From positions 1-47,377 of the forward strand of contig CAJTIU010000033.1 in NCBI GenBank assembly GCA_910576335.1: a stretch of DNA of 47,377 nucleotides, read 5' to 3'. The notes beneath the pieces were generated by a model. The model was not told where the DNA came from and made no database searches. It was given only the letters and a program-made list of their open reading frames with translations. The stretch is from Lachnospiraceae bacterium (GTDB lineage Bacteria > Bacillota > Clostridia > Lachnospirales > Lachnospiraceae). Shown in pieces: positions 26,008 to 33,832 of this stretch (positions are counted from its first letter, which is position 1; each line of letters starts with the position of its first letter). Position numbers and translations under genes: made by a program.

Positions 26008-26042
26008 AACCGTAGAGGTCACCGTGCCTTTGCGGTTTTTCT
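26008..26042 (+). terminator. Terminator or attenuator upstream of the sigma-like gene
   Basis: AACCGTAGAGG pairs with CCTTTGCGGTT (G-U pairs allowed) and is followed by a T-run. It lies 117 bases before the sigma-like start, so it could be the end of a leader and act as an attenuator. Confidence 0.55.
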
Positions 26043-26108
26043 TTTGTCGTTTTTTATCAGATTATGCCACAGGGCTGTTTCTGCTATTGGATGCCGTTCG
26101 CCGCCTTT

Positions 26109-26147
26109 CCAATCTGAATTTTAACATTTTTAAAAATTTCAGATTGG
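26109..26147 (+). promoter_or_regulatory. Hairpin overlapping the Shine-Dalgarno of the sigma-like gene
   Basis: CCAATCTGAATTTT pairs with AAAAATTTCAGATTGG. The last two G of the 3' arm are the first two bases of the GGAGG ribosome site (26146-26150) of the gene at 26159, so folding would partly hide the site. Confidence 0.55.
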
Positions 26148-26418
26148 AGGAAAAAAGAATGGCATACAACAACGGACGGGAGAACAGGAAATGGCTTATC
26201 TGGAAAGAAGCCGAGGAAAAAATATTGAGAGAACACGGAGTCGATGAAACCATCATCGAACAAATCCGCATAGACGACAGGGCAGACTTCAATTCTAACA
26301 GACGGTTTTATCATTGGACAAGCAACTTTGGAGAATACCTTGAGATGATATAATAAAGTTGTAACACCAAACAGGAAATAAGTGTTATATTCAATAAGTG
26401 AAAAGGAAGGAGTTATAC

Positions 26419-26709
26419 ATGCCAAAGACGAAGGTTTATGAGCCAGAATTCAAAAAGAAAATCGTACGGCTGTATTTAGAAGAAGGACGTACGATAAAAA
26501 GCCTAAATGAAGAATACCAGTTAGGAGATGGAACTGTCCGTAAATGGGTGCGGGCATTCCGTGAAGAATGCGAAACATGCCCAGATTTAAATGACACAAA
26601 GAATCTTTATGAGGAAAACCGCAAATTACGCAGAGAGCTGGAGGAAAAGAAAAAGGAAATTGCATTCTTAAAAAAAGCAGCCGCATTCTTCGCAAAGGAA
26701 ATCGATTAG
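26419..26709 (+). CDS. IS3-family transposase OrfA
   Basis: The 96-residue product has the IS3 OrfA helix-turn-helix (EFKKKIVRLYLEEGRTIKSL then LGDGTVRKWVRAFREE) and a leucine-zipper-like helix (RKLRRELEEKKKEIAFLKKA). It binds the terminal repeats and represses or assists transposition. ATG 26419 follows AAGGAAGGAG. Seven A at 26670-26676 allow a -1 slip into orfB near its 3' end. Confidence 0.9.
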   Translation: MPKTKVYEPEFKKKIVRLYLEEGRTIKSLNEEYQLGDGTVRKWVRAFREECETCPDLNDTKNLYEENRKLRRELEEKKKEIAFLKKAAAFFAKEID

Positions 26710-27563
26710 AACAGTACCTGTTTATTGACAAGCATAAGCAGGAGTTCGGAGTCCGCTGGCTTCTGCATCGGATGGGCATATTTCCAAATGCCTATTATAA
26801 TTACAGAAAAGATAAAAAAGCAGGATACAGACAACAAAAAGAGCAGCTTAAAAATAAAATGCTCCAAATATACCATGAATACTCTGGAAATCCAGGATAT
26901 CGGATGATGAGGGTTTATTTGCTGCGGGCAAAAATCAGTTTGAGCAATACAACTGTATTAAAATACATGCAGGAACTGGGGATCAAGTCCACAGTGACAC
27001 CCAAAAAACCAGAATACAAAAAGGGAGACTGCTATAAAAAGTTTGAAAATCATCTAAACAGGGAATTCTATGCGGAAAAGCCAAATGAGAAATGGTGTAC
27101 AGATTTCACCTATATTTTTATGGAAGATGGAAGGAAGCGATATAACTGCAGCATTATTGATCTGTTTGACAGATCTGTGGTGGCAACCCTAAACAGCAGG
27201 CATATCGATGCAGAACTGGCTGTGCAGACACTAAAAACAGCCCTGGAAAGAAATCATCATCCAAAAAACCTAATGTTACACAGTGATCAGGGTTCACAAT
27301 ATACCTCACGGGCATTTACAGATTACTGTAGAGAAGAAGGGGTTAGGCAGAGCATGAGTAAAGCAGGGTGTCCCTATGACAATTCCCCAATGGAAAGCTT
27401 TTATGGAACATTCAAAGCAGAATTCATAAGCAAACACCGTTTTTCATCAGACGAGGAACTAAATAATGCAACTATGGATTATGTATATGTCTACTACAAT
27501 CATATCCGTCCACATTCATCAAATGGATATATGACACCATTTGAAAAGAGAATGCAGGTATGA
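26676..27563 (+). CDS. IS3-family transposase OrfB (DDE integrase core), read by -1 frameshift
   Basis: The frame entered by slippage on A AAA AAA (26670-26676) encodes the catalytic part. FIDKHKQEFGVRWLLHRMGI begins the usual OrfB N-terminus, then an HTH_21-like region (HEYSGNPGYRMMRVYLL) and the rve core with DDE residues in WCTDFTYIF, LHSDQGSQYT and NSPMESFYGT. An internal ATG at 26772 exists but would remove conserved N-terminal residues. The protein ends at 27563, 52 bases before the IS end. All three catalytic residues are present, so the IS may be active. Confidence 0.9.
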   Translation, partial: SSRILRKGNRLEQYLFIDKHKQEFGVRWLLHRMGIFPNAYYNYRKDKKAGYRQQKEQLKNKMLQIYHEYSGNPGYRMMRVYLLRAKISLSNTTVLKYMQELGIKSTVTPKKPEYKKGDCYKKFENHLNREFYAEKPNEKWCTDFTYIFMEDGRKRYNCSIIDLFDRSVVATLNSRHIDAELAVQTLKTALERNHHPKNLMLHSDQGSQYTSRAFTDYCREEGVRQSMSKAGCPYDNSPMESFYGTFKAEFISKHRFSSDEELNNATMDYVYVYYNHIRPHSSNGYMTPFEKRMQV

Positions 27564-27893
27564 GTTATGTCAAAACTTTTCCTTGTATGTGTTACAAAAA
27601 AGCTTGACCATCTCACCTTGAGGGGATGGCAGACAGGGAACAGAATACCGAGCTAAAGACTGTCGCTGATTTACTGAACGAGATTGAGGACGAAACTCTG
27701 TATCGGGCATTGCTTACGGTGGACAGGCGTACCCTGCAAATTATCCTGTTGAAAATGCAGGGCTATTCCACAAAGGAAATTGCCCCGCTTGTTGGATTGA
27801 CAACGGGTGCTATCTATGCAAGATTAGACCACTTGCGGAAAAAGCTGCGTAAGATTTTATAATCATCTAATATTTTCTGTTTTCTTATGGACT

Positions 27894-27925
27894 ATTGGGT
27901 GAGGGATAAATTTCCCTTGCCCAAT
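27894..27925. other. Hairpin downstream of the sigma-like gene
   Basis: ATTGGGTGAGGGA is nearly the inverse of TTTCCCTTGCCCAAT. A second small hairpin (ATTCCC/GGGAAT) follows at 27946-27964. The stretch 27863-28497 has no gene and is unusually rich in inverted repeats. Confidence 0.5.
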
Positions 27926-28079
27926 TTTCAAAATAGGTGAATAAAATTCCCGTCCACAGGGAATACTAAAAAGTTTGCCTAAAATCTTGACATGGATGCA
28001 GCCGCTATGATATTCTAAAATACCCGTGAGGGAATTGGAAGATTGAAAATTAAATAGCACATAGATGGAAGAATGAAAT

Positions 28080-28132
28080 GTCAGCCAATGGATAAGGCTG
28101 ACTGCCGCCGAACGTAAGTCGTCCTTTTCGGC
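28080..28132 (+). other. Two adjacent small stem-loops in the pre-mobC region
   Basis: GTCAGCC/GGCTGAC (28080-28102) and GCCGAA/TTCGGC (28107-28132) form short perfect stems upstream of the long hairpin at 28162. They may be part of one structured leader RNA or of relaxosome DNA. Confidence 0.4.
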
Positions 28133-28161
28133 TGGTGTATGGCAGCATAGTTTTGAATCCC

Positions 28162-28238
28162 AAAGCCGTTACATAGCATTGCGAATCCGAGCAGGAGAAA
28201 ACACTCCTGTCATTCGCGGTGCGGTGTAGCGGCTTTTT
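28162..28238 (+). other. Long near-perfect hairpin, terminator-like, possible structured RNA
   Basis: The arms AAAGCCGTTACA / TGTAGCGGCTTT, GCATTGCGAAT / ATTCGCGGTGC and CAGGAG / CTCCTG nest inside each other around an AAAACA loop, making about 30 pairs with a few wobbles. The 3' arm ends in T5. It could be a strong terminator, an attenuator for the mob operon, or a small RNA. Confidence 0.55.
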
Positions 28239-28351
28239 CATTTATCCAAAAGTCAAGAAAAAACGAATCCAGAACGGAGGTGCAGGGACATAGGATTTTC
28301 TTTTCGGAGGGTAAGACAGGTATGGAAGAATGCCGCTGCACAGGAAAAATG

Positions 28352-28469
28352 CTCTGTGGCGTTGTCCACAGAGATAGCGAGCATCGGATTGTGTCAGCCA
28401 CAATCCAATCCACAGCCTAAAGGCGTGTGGAGTTCACTCAGGGGACAGCCCCTGTTTACCCCGAAGAAA
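28352..28469. other. Candidate oriT of the nested mobilization module
   Basis: Two perfect 8-bp hairpins (CTCTGTGG/CCACAGAG at 28352-28373 and GGATTGTG/CACAATCC at 28386-28406) are followed by CAGGGG-ACAG-CCCCTG and then TTTACCCCGAAGAAA. The last block is shared with a second site at 33874-33900 that also directly precedes a mobC/relaxase pair. This position and conservation suggest the nick region; the exact nick is not known. Confidence 0.6.
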
Positions 28470-28497
28470 GAAAAATAAGACTGGAGGATTGAGGAAA

Positions 28498-28854
28498 ATG
28501 AGCAGAAAAAAATCAGAAAAGGATATGCGGAATGTCCCGATTACCGTCCGATTGAACGAAGAAGAACATGAAAAATTAAAGCAGTGTGCCGCCGCTTGCA
28601 GTCTGTCCGCCGCCGAATTTATGCGCCAGTTATGCAAGGGAAACGCCCCGCAGCCACAGCCCAAAACCGAGTTTTGGGAACTGTTAAACAAGCTCTATGA
28701 AGTGCATGACGGTTTCAAAAAGTGTGTTCCATACTATCCAATCGCTGCCGAAATCTGTAAAGAGATTGAGGATTTTATCTTAGAATTGCAGCAGAAAACA
28801 ACTCTCCCACAACGATTTAACGTAGAAGAATTGATGGAACAGGGGGCGGTCTGA
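28498..28854 (+). CDS. mobC: MobC-like relaxosome accessory protein
   Basis: The 118-residue product has a ribbon-helix-helix start (RNVPITVRLNEEEHEKLKQC) and the MobC-like stretch CSLSAAEFMRQLCKG. Such proteins bind oriT and help the relaxase open the strand. ATG 28498 is chosen over TTG 28489, which is too close to GGAGG. It ends one base before the relaxase start and follows the oriT candidate directly. Confidence 0.82.
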   Translation: MSRKKSEKDMRNVPITVRLNEEEHEKLKQCAAACSLSAAEFMRQLCKGNAPQPQPKTEFWELLNKLYEVHDGFKKCVPYYPIAAEICKEIEDFILELQQKTTLPQRFNVEELMEQGAV

Positions 28855-28855
28855 T

Positions 28856-30220
28856 ATGGCGGTAACAAGCCTATGGCATGTCAAAGGGAGCATAAAAGAC
28901 GTGATTGACTATATAGAAAATCCAGAAAAGACTGTGCCGAGTGAAGAAATGCAGGACTTCTTTGACGTGTTTTCCTATGTAAAGAATCCGTCAAAAACGA
29001 ATGAGGGCGAGTATGTTTCCGCAGTCAACTGTCTGAAAGAAACCGCCTTACAGCAGATGATTTTGACGAAGAAACAGTACCAAAAGACAGGCGGATATAT
29101 CGCTTGGCATGGCTATCAGAGCTTCAAGCCAGACGAGGTAACGCCCGAACAATGCCATGAAATCGGATTGAAATTAGCAAGGGAAATGTGGGGCAGCAAG
29201 TACCAGATAATCGTTGCCACCCACCTTGACAAAGGGCATCTGCACAACCATTTCTGCTTCAACTCCGTTTCTTATCTGGATGGGAGCAAATACAATTACT
29301 CAAAATCGGAGCAGAAACGGTTAAGGGAAGTGTCCGACCGATTGTGTTTTGAGTACGGATTGTCAGTCATAGAGCATCCGAAGAAAGCCCCGTCAAGACC
29401 GCTGTATCTGGACGAAAAAAGCGGAAAGCCGACACGGTACAACGTCTATCGGGAGGATTTAAAGGAGGCAATCAACGGGAGCAGGGATTTACAGCACATG
29501 ATGAAATACCTCACCGACAAGGGATATGAGGTTGATTTTTCTGGCAGCCATTGGAAAATGAAGCTGCCACAGTATAAGCATTTCACAAGGTTAGACACGC
29601 TTGACGAGCGGTTGACTCCCGATTTCATACGGTCATGTTTAGGCGGGGCTTCCCAATATGGAAACTACAAAGCAAGGATTTCCTATTCCCCGCATATGCC
29701 AGAGCAGTATAAAAACGCATGGAAACCGCATCAAAAAACCACAGGAATCTTAGCGTTATATTACTACTGGTGCTATCAGTTAGGGATATTCCCCAAAGGC
29801 ACAAACTACAAGCCGACAAGCCCGCTGATGAAAGAGGAGCTTCGGAAACTGGACGAGATTACCGCACAGGTAAGGTATATGTCAAAGCAGGGCATCTCTA
29901 CCCTCTCCGATTTACACGCCGACAGGGAGCAAAACCAGAGTGAAATGAATAAACTGATTGACTACCGCCAGCACTTGCGGAATAAGGTACGCCGTGCCAC
30001 ACCAGCCGAAAAAGAAAAACTTCGGGAAGAAAAGCAGGGCGTGACATGGCAGATAACGGAACTTAGAAAGCGGCTGAAATATGCAGACGGGATTGAGAAA
30101 CGCTCCGCACACATTGACGAATGCTTAGACCAAATCCACGACACGATAGAAAACCAACGGTCAAACCGACAGAAACAGCCAGTTAAAACAGACCGCAGGA
30201 GGGAGGAATCATTGCGATGA
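28856..30220 (+). CDS. Relaxase of the MOB-P type (TnpZ/MobA-like), first copy
   Basis: The 454-residue protein starts AVTSLWHVKGSIKDVIDYIE. It contains the metal-binding motif HLDKGHLHNHFCFNSVSY with His128, His130 and His132, followed by the HMMKYLTDKGYEVDF region and a basic coiled-coil C-terminus (about 320-454). It should nick one strand at oriT and stay covalently attached for transfer. It belongs to the nested Tn4451-like module (mobC before it, tnpW overlapping its stop). A second, diverged relaxase occurs at 34391. Confidence 0.9.
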   Translation: MAVTSLWHVKGSIKDVIDYIENPEKTVPSEEMQDFFDVFSYVKNPSKTNEGEYVSAVNCLKETALQQMILTKKQYQKTGGYIAWHGYQSFKPDEVTPEQCHEIGLKLAREMWGSKYQIIVATHLDKGHLHNHFCFNSVSYLDGSKYNYSKSEQKRLREVSDRLCFEYGLSVIEHPKKAPSRPLYLDEKSGKPTRYNVYREDLKEAINGSRDLQHMMKYLTDKGYEVDFSGSHWKMKLPQYKHFTRLDTLDERLTPDFIRSCLGGASQYGNYKARISYSPHMPEQYKNAWKPHQKTTGILALYYYWCYQLGIFPKGTNYKPTSPLMKEELRKLDEITAQVRYMSKQGISTLSDLHADREQNQSEMNKLIDYRQHLRNKVRRATPAEKEKLREEKQGVTWQITELRKRLKYADGIEKRSAHIDECLDQIHDTIENQRSNRQKQPVKTDRRREESLR

Positions 30221-30519
30221 GCAGACTGTCCGAGGAAGAAATACAGGCGATTATGGAGGAATACAAAGATGTCCCTATGGTAAATCCCGACAAAATATAT
30301 CCCCCTCTGCCGCCTGTCCAGAACGTCACGCCCCTTGTCCGCATCCCAGAGCCGATGAGCTTCACCGAGAAAATCGGCGGTACGGAATACACCGTCAACG
30401 CCCATTTCCGAAAAGACGGGCGGGATTTGCTTGTAATGCTTACGGATATTTTTCGGCGTGGCGCACAGGGATATGGATTTTATGATAATGAGAATTGGGG
30501 TGATAACGACGGGGAATAA
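30217..30519 (+). CDS. tnpW: TnpW-like transposon protein
   Basis: The 100-residue product has an acidic N-terminus and the conserved stretch FTEKIGGTEYTVNAHFRKDG typical of TnpW, a small protein of unknown role in Tn4451-type transposons. ATG overlaps the relaxase stop (ATGA), so it is co-translated. It directly precedes the serine recombinase, as in relatives. Confidence 0.75.
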   Translation: MSRLSEEEIQAIMEEYKDVPMVNPDKIYPPLPPVQNVTPLVRIPEPMSFTEKIGGTEYTVNAHFRKDGRDLLVMLTDIFRRGAQGYGFYDNENWGDNDGE

Positions 30520-30550
30520 CAGGCAGCGGAAAAATTATCGCTTTAAAGCG

Positions 30551-30579
30551 TTGAAGTTTGAGGACAGATGTGGTACACT
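30551..30579 (+). promoter_or_regulatory. Promoter of the serine recombinase gene
   Basis: TTGAAG (30551-30556) and TACACT (30574-30579) are 17 bases apart, 49 bases before the recombinase ATG. Confidence 0.6.
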
Positions 30580-30584
30580 GTACC
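30572..30584. promoter_or_regulatory. Palindrome over the -10 box of the recombinase promoter
   Basis: GGTACACTGTACC is a perfect inverted repeat around one central base and covers the -10 box. It is a plausible operator, perhaps for autoregulation. Confidence 0.5.
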
Positions 30585-30627
30585 TACACTTCACAATACC
30601 GTGTCTGCTGTCAGAAAGGAGAGCTTT

Positions 30628-32286
30628 ATGAAAAGACAGCAGGAAGATTTTACGGCATTATATTGTAGGTTAAGCCAAGACGATGGGCGGGAAGGCGAAA
30701 GCAACAGCATTGTAAACCAGAAAGAATATCTGATGAAATATGCGAAAGAACACGGTTTCCCTAACCCGAAATTCTATGTGGACGACGGCTATACGGGTAC
30801 GAATTTTGACCGCCCAAGCTTTAAGGAAATGTCGGCGGACATTAAAAAAGGGCTTGTAAAGACTGTCATTGTCAAAGACTTATCACGCTTCGGCAGGAAC
30901 TATATCGAGGTCGGCTCTTACTCCGAAATCATCTACCCCGAAGCGGGCGTGAGGTTCATCGCCATCATGGACAACGTGGACACGGGCAGCCTTGAGAGCA
31001 ACGAATTTGCCGCCTTTACCAACCTTTTCAACGAATGGTATCCCAAAAGCACGAGCAAAAAGGTAAAGGAAGTCAAGAAAGCGAAAGGGCTTGCAGGCGA
31101 GCATTTGGGTGCACCACCCTACGGGTATTTGCGTAATCCAGATGACAAGACCCGTTGGCTCGTAGACGAGGAAGCGGCGGCAGTCGTCCGCAGGATATTC
31201 TCACTCTGTTTGCAGGGGAAAGGCGTGTCAGCCATTGCCACAGCCCTCTGGGAGGACAAGGTGCTTACCCCGTCAGCCTATAAGGTGTCAAAGGGAATCG
31301 GCGTTGCAAAAAAATCGGAACATCCCTATAACTGGGAAACGTCCGTGATTGCATCCATTCTGGAAAATGTGGCATATATCGGCATAACGGAAAGCTTTAA
31401 ATCCACCCGTTTAGGCTTTAAGAGCAGGAAACGCATCCCAACCGCAAAGGACAGGCGGACGTATATCGAGGACGCCCATACCCCCATCATTGACAGGGAT
31501 ATGTGGGAAAAAGTTCAGATGATACGGGCAAACAAACGCAGACCGACCAAAAACGGAACGACAAGTATCTTCTCGGGGCTGCTCTATTGTGCCGACTGCG
31601 GGGCGAAATTAAGTTTAGCCACAGCCAACGGGAATACGCATTTCCGCTGTTCCATGTATAAACGGACAAGCAGGGCAAAGGAATGTACGCAGCACTATAT
31701 CCGAGAGGACGCATTAAAACAGTTAGTGCTGAAACAGCTTCAGCAGTTCCTGTCCTATTTACAGCAGTTTGAGCGTGTGTTTATCCGACAGCAGATTGAC
31801 GCCACCCTTGCAGAACGCCGATACGAGTTATCCGCAAAGCAGAAACAGATAGAAAAGGACGAAAAGCGGATAAAGGAGCTTGACCGCCTGTTCCGTAAAA
31901 TCTATGAGGATAATGTCAACGGAAAGCTGAATGACGAACGCTTTTACAAGCTATCAGACGGATATGAAGCCGAGCAGGAACAGCTAAAGCAGGAAATCGA
32001 AACCTTGACAGCCGAGGTCAGCGAAGCCGACACGGAAGCGACCAATGTCGCCAAGCTGATAGCAGTCACCAAGAAATACACCCGCATCGACGAAATAATG
32101 CCCGAAATTCTAAACGCATTTGTGGATAAAATCGTAGTCCATGAGCGTGAGAAAAAAGACGGGAAACGGACACAGCAAATCGACATCTACTATTCCTATG
32201 TCGGGATTGTGGACATCCCCACGGACGAGGAAATGCGGGAAATGGAACGGGAATATATGCAGCGTACCAAACGTCAAACCGCCTAA
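30628..32286 (+). CDS. tnpX: Large serine recombinase (TnpX/TndX-like)
   Basis: The 552-residue enzyme starts at ATG 30628 (GAAAGGAGAG upstream). The catalytic domain has Ser16 in YCRLSQDDG and IVKDLSRFGRNY; the recombinase domain follows (GAPPYGYLRNPDDKTRWLV); then a zinc ribbon (LLYCADCGAKLSL and RCSMYK and KECTQHYI) and a long coiled coil (about 390-460). Large serine recombinases excise and insert Tn4451/Tn5397-type elements at short sites with a dinucleotide core. It should serve the nested module; whether it can also act at the ends of the whole 47-kb block is an open question. Confidence 0.92.
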   Translation: MKRQQEDFTALYCRLSQDDGREGESNSIVNQKEYLMKYAKEHGFPNPKFYVDDGYTGTNFDRPSFKEMSADIKKGLVKTVIVKDLSRFGRNYIEVGSYSEIIYPEAGVRFIAIMDNVDTGSLESNEFAAFTNLFNEWYPKSTSKKVKEVKKAKGLAGEHLGAPPYGYLRNPDDKTRWLVDEEAAAVVRRIFSLCLQGKGVSAIATALWEDKVLTPSAYKVSKGIGVAKKSEHPYNWETSVIASILENVAYIGITESFKSTRLGFKSRKRIPTAKDRRTYIEDAHTPIIDRDMWEKVQMIRANKRRPTKNGTTSIFSGLLYCADCGAKLSLATANGNTHFRCSMYKRTSRAKECTQHYIREDALKQLVLKQLQQFLSYLQQFERVFIRQQIDATLAERRYELSAKQKQIEKDEKRIKELDRLFRKIYEDNVNGKLNDERFYKLSDGYEAEQEQLKQEIETLTAEVSEADTEATNVAKLIAVTKKYTRIDEIMPEILNAFVDKIVVHEREKKDGKRTQQIDIYYSYVGIVDIPTDEEMREMEREYMQRTKRQTA

Positions 32287-32296
32287 ATATAGGCGT

Positions 32297-32322
32297 GGCA
32301 GGAGAAAATCTATGCTCCTGCC
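32297..32322 (+). terminator. Hairpin after the recombinase gene
   Basis: GGCAGGAG and CTCCTGCC form a perfect 8-bp stem ten bases after the stop. There is no immediate T-run, so termination efficiency is uncertain. Confidence 0.5.
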
Positions 32323-32386
32323 GATACATATCTATTTTTATCCCTATCTGGTTTAACCCATGATTGGAATTAAATACTATTTTACA

Positions 32387-32424
32387 TAGCCGAGAGGTTT
32401 TCATTTACGAAAATCTTTCGGCTA
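32387..32424 (+). other. 16-bp hairpin in the primase leader
   Basis: TAGCCGAGAGGTTTTC is the near inverse of GAAAATCTTTCGGCTA (14 of 16 positions, the rest G-U) around a 6-base loop. It ends ten bases before the GGAGGTG of the primase gene. It may be a leader structure or mark the junction between nested module and backbone. Confidence 0.5.
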
Positions 32425-32454
32425 ATTGTATTTATGGAGGTGATTTTTATTTGA

Positions 32455-33444
32455 ATGAGAGCATCTAAACCCTATATGCAGATTGATCCAGACGTGCTTG
32501 AACGGGCAAGGCAGATAGACCTGCTTTCCTATCTCAGAGCCTATGAGCCGACCAATCTTGTCAAAGTCAAAGGCACAACGAACGTGTACTGTACCGCAGA
32601 GCATGACAGCCTAAAGATTTCCAACGGCAAATGGTACTGGTGGTCGAGGGGCTTCGGCGGATATTCCGCCCTTGATTATCTGATGAAAGTTAAGGAATAC
32701 GGCTTTGTAGAAGCCGTGGAAATCCTCACGGGGCAGACGATGGCGGACTGGAAGCCGCCGCCCCCTGCCGTGAAAAAAGACGAGCCAAAGGTGCTGCTCC
32801 TGCCGCCGAAAAACAAAAATTGCGACAGGGTGGCGAAGTATCTTTTCGGGCGTGGCATTGATTATCAGCTTATCCAGGAGTGCATCGCCGAGGGGATTAT
32901 TTTCGAGAGTGCCGACTACCACAACACCGTTTTTATCGGCAAGGATGAAAGCGGAACGCCCAAATACGCCGCCTGCCGTGGCACAATCAGCAGCTTTAAG
33001 CGTGATGCATCGGGCAGCGACAAGCGGTATTCGTTTCGGCTTCTGGCGAGAGAACCGTGTGCTTCGGTGCATTTATTTGAAGCCGCCATTGATTTATTAT
33101 CCTATGCCACCTATTTAAAATGTGAGGGAAAGGATTATAAGGCAGAGAATCTTCTCTCCCTGTCGGGCGTGTATCAGCCAAAGAAAGAGATAAAGGACAG
33201 CAAAATCCCCGTTGCCCTCACGACTTTTTTGAAAGCAAACCCACAAATTAAAACTATATTTCTGCATCTGGATAAGGACAGGGCAGGTCGGTTATGTACC
33301 GCTGCCCTAACAGAATTATTGAAGAAAGATTATAAAATCGTTGATGAACCGCCGCCAGTCGGCAAGGACTTCAACGATTTTTTAATGTCATATCTGGGGA
33401 TTGCAAGGCAGAAACAGAGCCGTGAAAGGGGGGATGCCCGTTGA
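32455..33444 (+). CDS. DUF3991/Toprim DNA primase-like protein
   Basis: The 329-residue protein has an N-terminal CHC2-like zinc region (VYCTAEHDSLKI, then YWWSRGFGGYSALDYLM), a DUF3991 middle part (VAKYLFGRGIDYQLIQECI) and a C-terminal Toprim domain (SVHLFEAAIDLLSYA and IFLHLDKDRAGR). Such proteins are primases of ICEs and plasmids and would prime the complementary strand after transfer. ATG 32455 lies 12 bases after GGAGGTG. It is the first backbone gene to the right of the nested module. Confidence 0.88.
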   Translation: MRASKPYMQIDPDVLERARQIDLLSYLRAYEPTNLVKVKGTTNVYCTAEHDSLKISNGKWYWWSRGFGGYSALDYLMKVKEYGFVEAVEILTGQTMADWKPPPPAVKKDEPKVLLLPPKNKNCDRVAKYLFGRGIDYQLIQECIAEGIIFESADYHNTVFIGKDESGTPKYAACRGTISSFKRDASGSDKRYSFRLLAREPCASVHLFEAAIDLLSYATYLKCEGKDYKAENLLSLSGVYQPKKEIKDSKIPVALTTFLKANPQIKTIFLHLDKDRAGRLCTAALTELLKKDYKIVDEPPPVGKDFNDFLMSYLGIARQKQSRERGDAR

Positions 33445-33519
33445 TTGTTGGATGATTTTTTCTGATTGAAAGAGCCAGAAATTAAAGAAGAATTGACAAA
33501 GAAAGAGAGGGATTTGCCA

Positions 33520-33810
33520 TTGAAGCAATATGAAGTAACACTCACAGGTCACTTTGAAAAGACCGTTTCCATCTATGCAGACAGCCCCGAACAGGTAGCG
33601 GAAAAGTTGAAAATTATCCTGTTTGATACTGACCTTGTTAGGTTTTCCGATGGGGATTTTGTCTGCGGCGAAGCGGATATTAAGGATGAAAATGAGGACG
33701 GATGTGAAGAAATGGAGAGCGAGGGCGGTGGCTTTGAGAATGAGGATTGTTCCGACTGTCCGTACTTCTGCCCCGTGTGCGGAGAATGTATGTATGAGGG
33801 CGAAGATTAA
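33520..33810 (+). CDS. DpnD/PcfM-like small protein
   Basis: Read from TTG 33520 the 96-residue product begins KQYEVTLTGHFEKTVSIYAD, the two-strand pattern of DpnD/PcfM proteins. It is followed by an acidic region and a Cys cluster (DCSDCPYFCPVCGEC) that could bind zinc. The start is uncertain: GAGAGG precedes TTG 33520, while an earlier TTG at 33466 overlaps the stop of a 12-codon ORF starting at 33434. PcfM-type genes accompany conjugation genes; the role is unknown. Confidence 0.7.
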   Translation: MKQYEVTLTGHFEKTVSIYADSPEQVAEKLKIILFDTDLVRFSDGDFVCGEADIKDENEDGCEEMESEGGGFENEDCSDCPYFCPVCGECMYEGED

Positions 33811-33832
33811 AGACACGTCTTACCAAGCACTG

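Larger units (their letters stand above)
26341..27615 (+). mobile_element. IS3-family insertion sequence (IS150-like), 1275 bp
   Basis: The element begins TGAGATG and ends CATCTCA. Further inside, TGTAACAC and GTGTTACA repeat the inverted symmetry. It is flanked by a 3-bp direct duplication, CCT (26338-26340 and 27616-27618). It carries orfA and orfB in overlapping frames, with an A7 slippery run between them. Excision at these coordinates restores the host reading frame exactly, which supports the boundaries. Confidence 0.88.
26159..27862 (+). pseudogene. Sigma-70 region 4-like regulator interrupted by an IS3-family element
   Basis: The 5' part (26159-26340, MAYNNGRENRKWLIWKEAEE and onwards) and the 3' part (27616-27862) are separated by the insertion sequence. 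Removing the IS and one copy of the 3-bp duplication CCT joins them in frame through GEYLEGMADREQ. The rebuilt protein is about 142 residues. Its C-terminal half (LQIILLKMQGYSTKEIAPLV then GLTTGAIYARLDHLRKKLRK) is a sigma region 4-type helix-turn-helix. Such sigma-like proteins are usual in Tn4451/Tn916-type modules. GGAGGAAAAAAG precedes the ATG. The left fragment stops inside the IS; the right fragment (ATG 27626) keeps the DNA-binding half but has no ribosome site. Confidence 0.85.
26159..32424 (+). mobile_element. Nested Tn4451-like mobilizable module (ends approximate)
   Basis: Gene order is sigma-like regulator, oriT-like region, mobC, relaxase, tnpW and a large serine recombinase, which is the content of a Tn4451-type mobilizable transposon. 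It separates backbone genes (18517 and 32455). Exact termini were not found: large serine recombinases leave only a 2-bp common core, so no long repeats are expected. The coordinates mark first gene to last hairpin only. Confidence 0.55.

Noticed and set aside
26360-27596. TGTAACAC...GTGTTACA as the outer ends of the IS
   Set aside because: No target duplication fits these ends. The outer TGAGATG/CATCTCA ends with the CCT duplication restore the interrupted reading frame exactly.
25889-32390. 8-bp direct repeat TACATAGC (25889-25896 and 32383-32390) as termini of the nested module
   Set aside because: An 8-bp match between two gaps of this size is expected by chance, and large serine recombinases need only a dinucleotide core.
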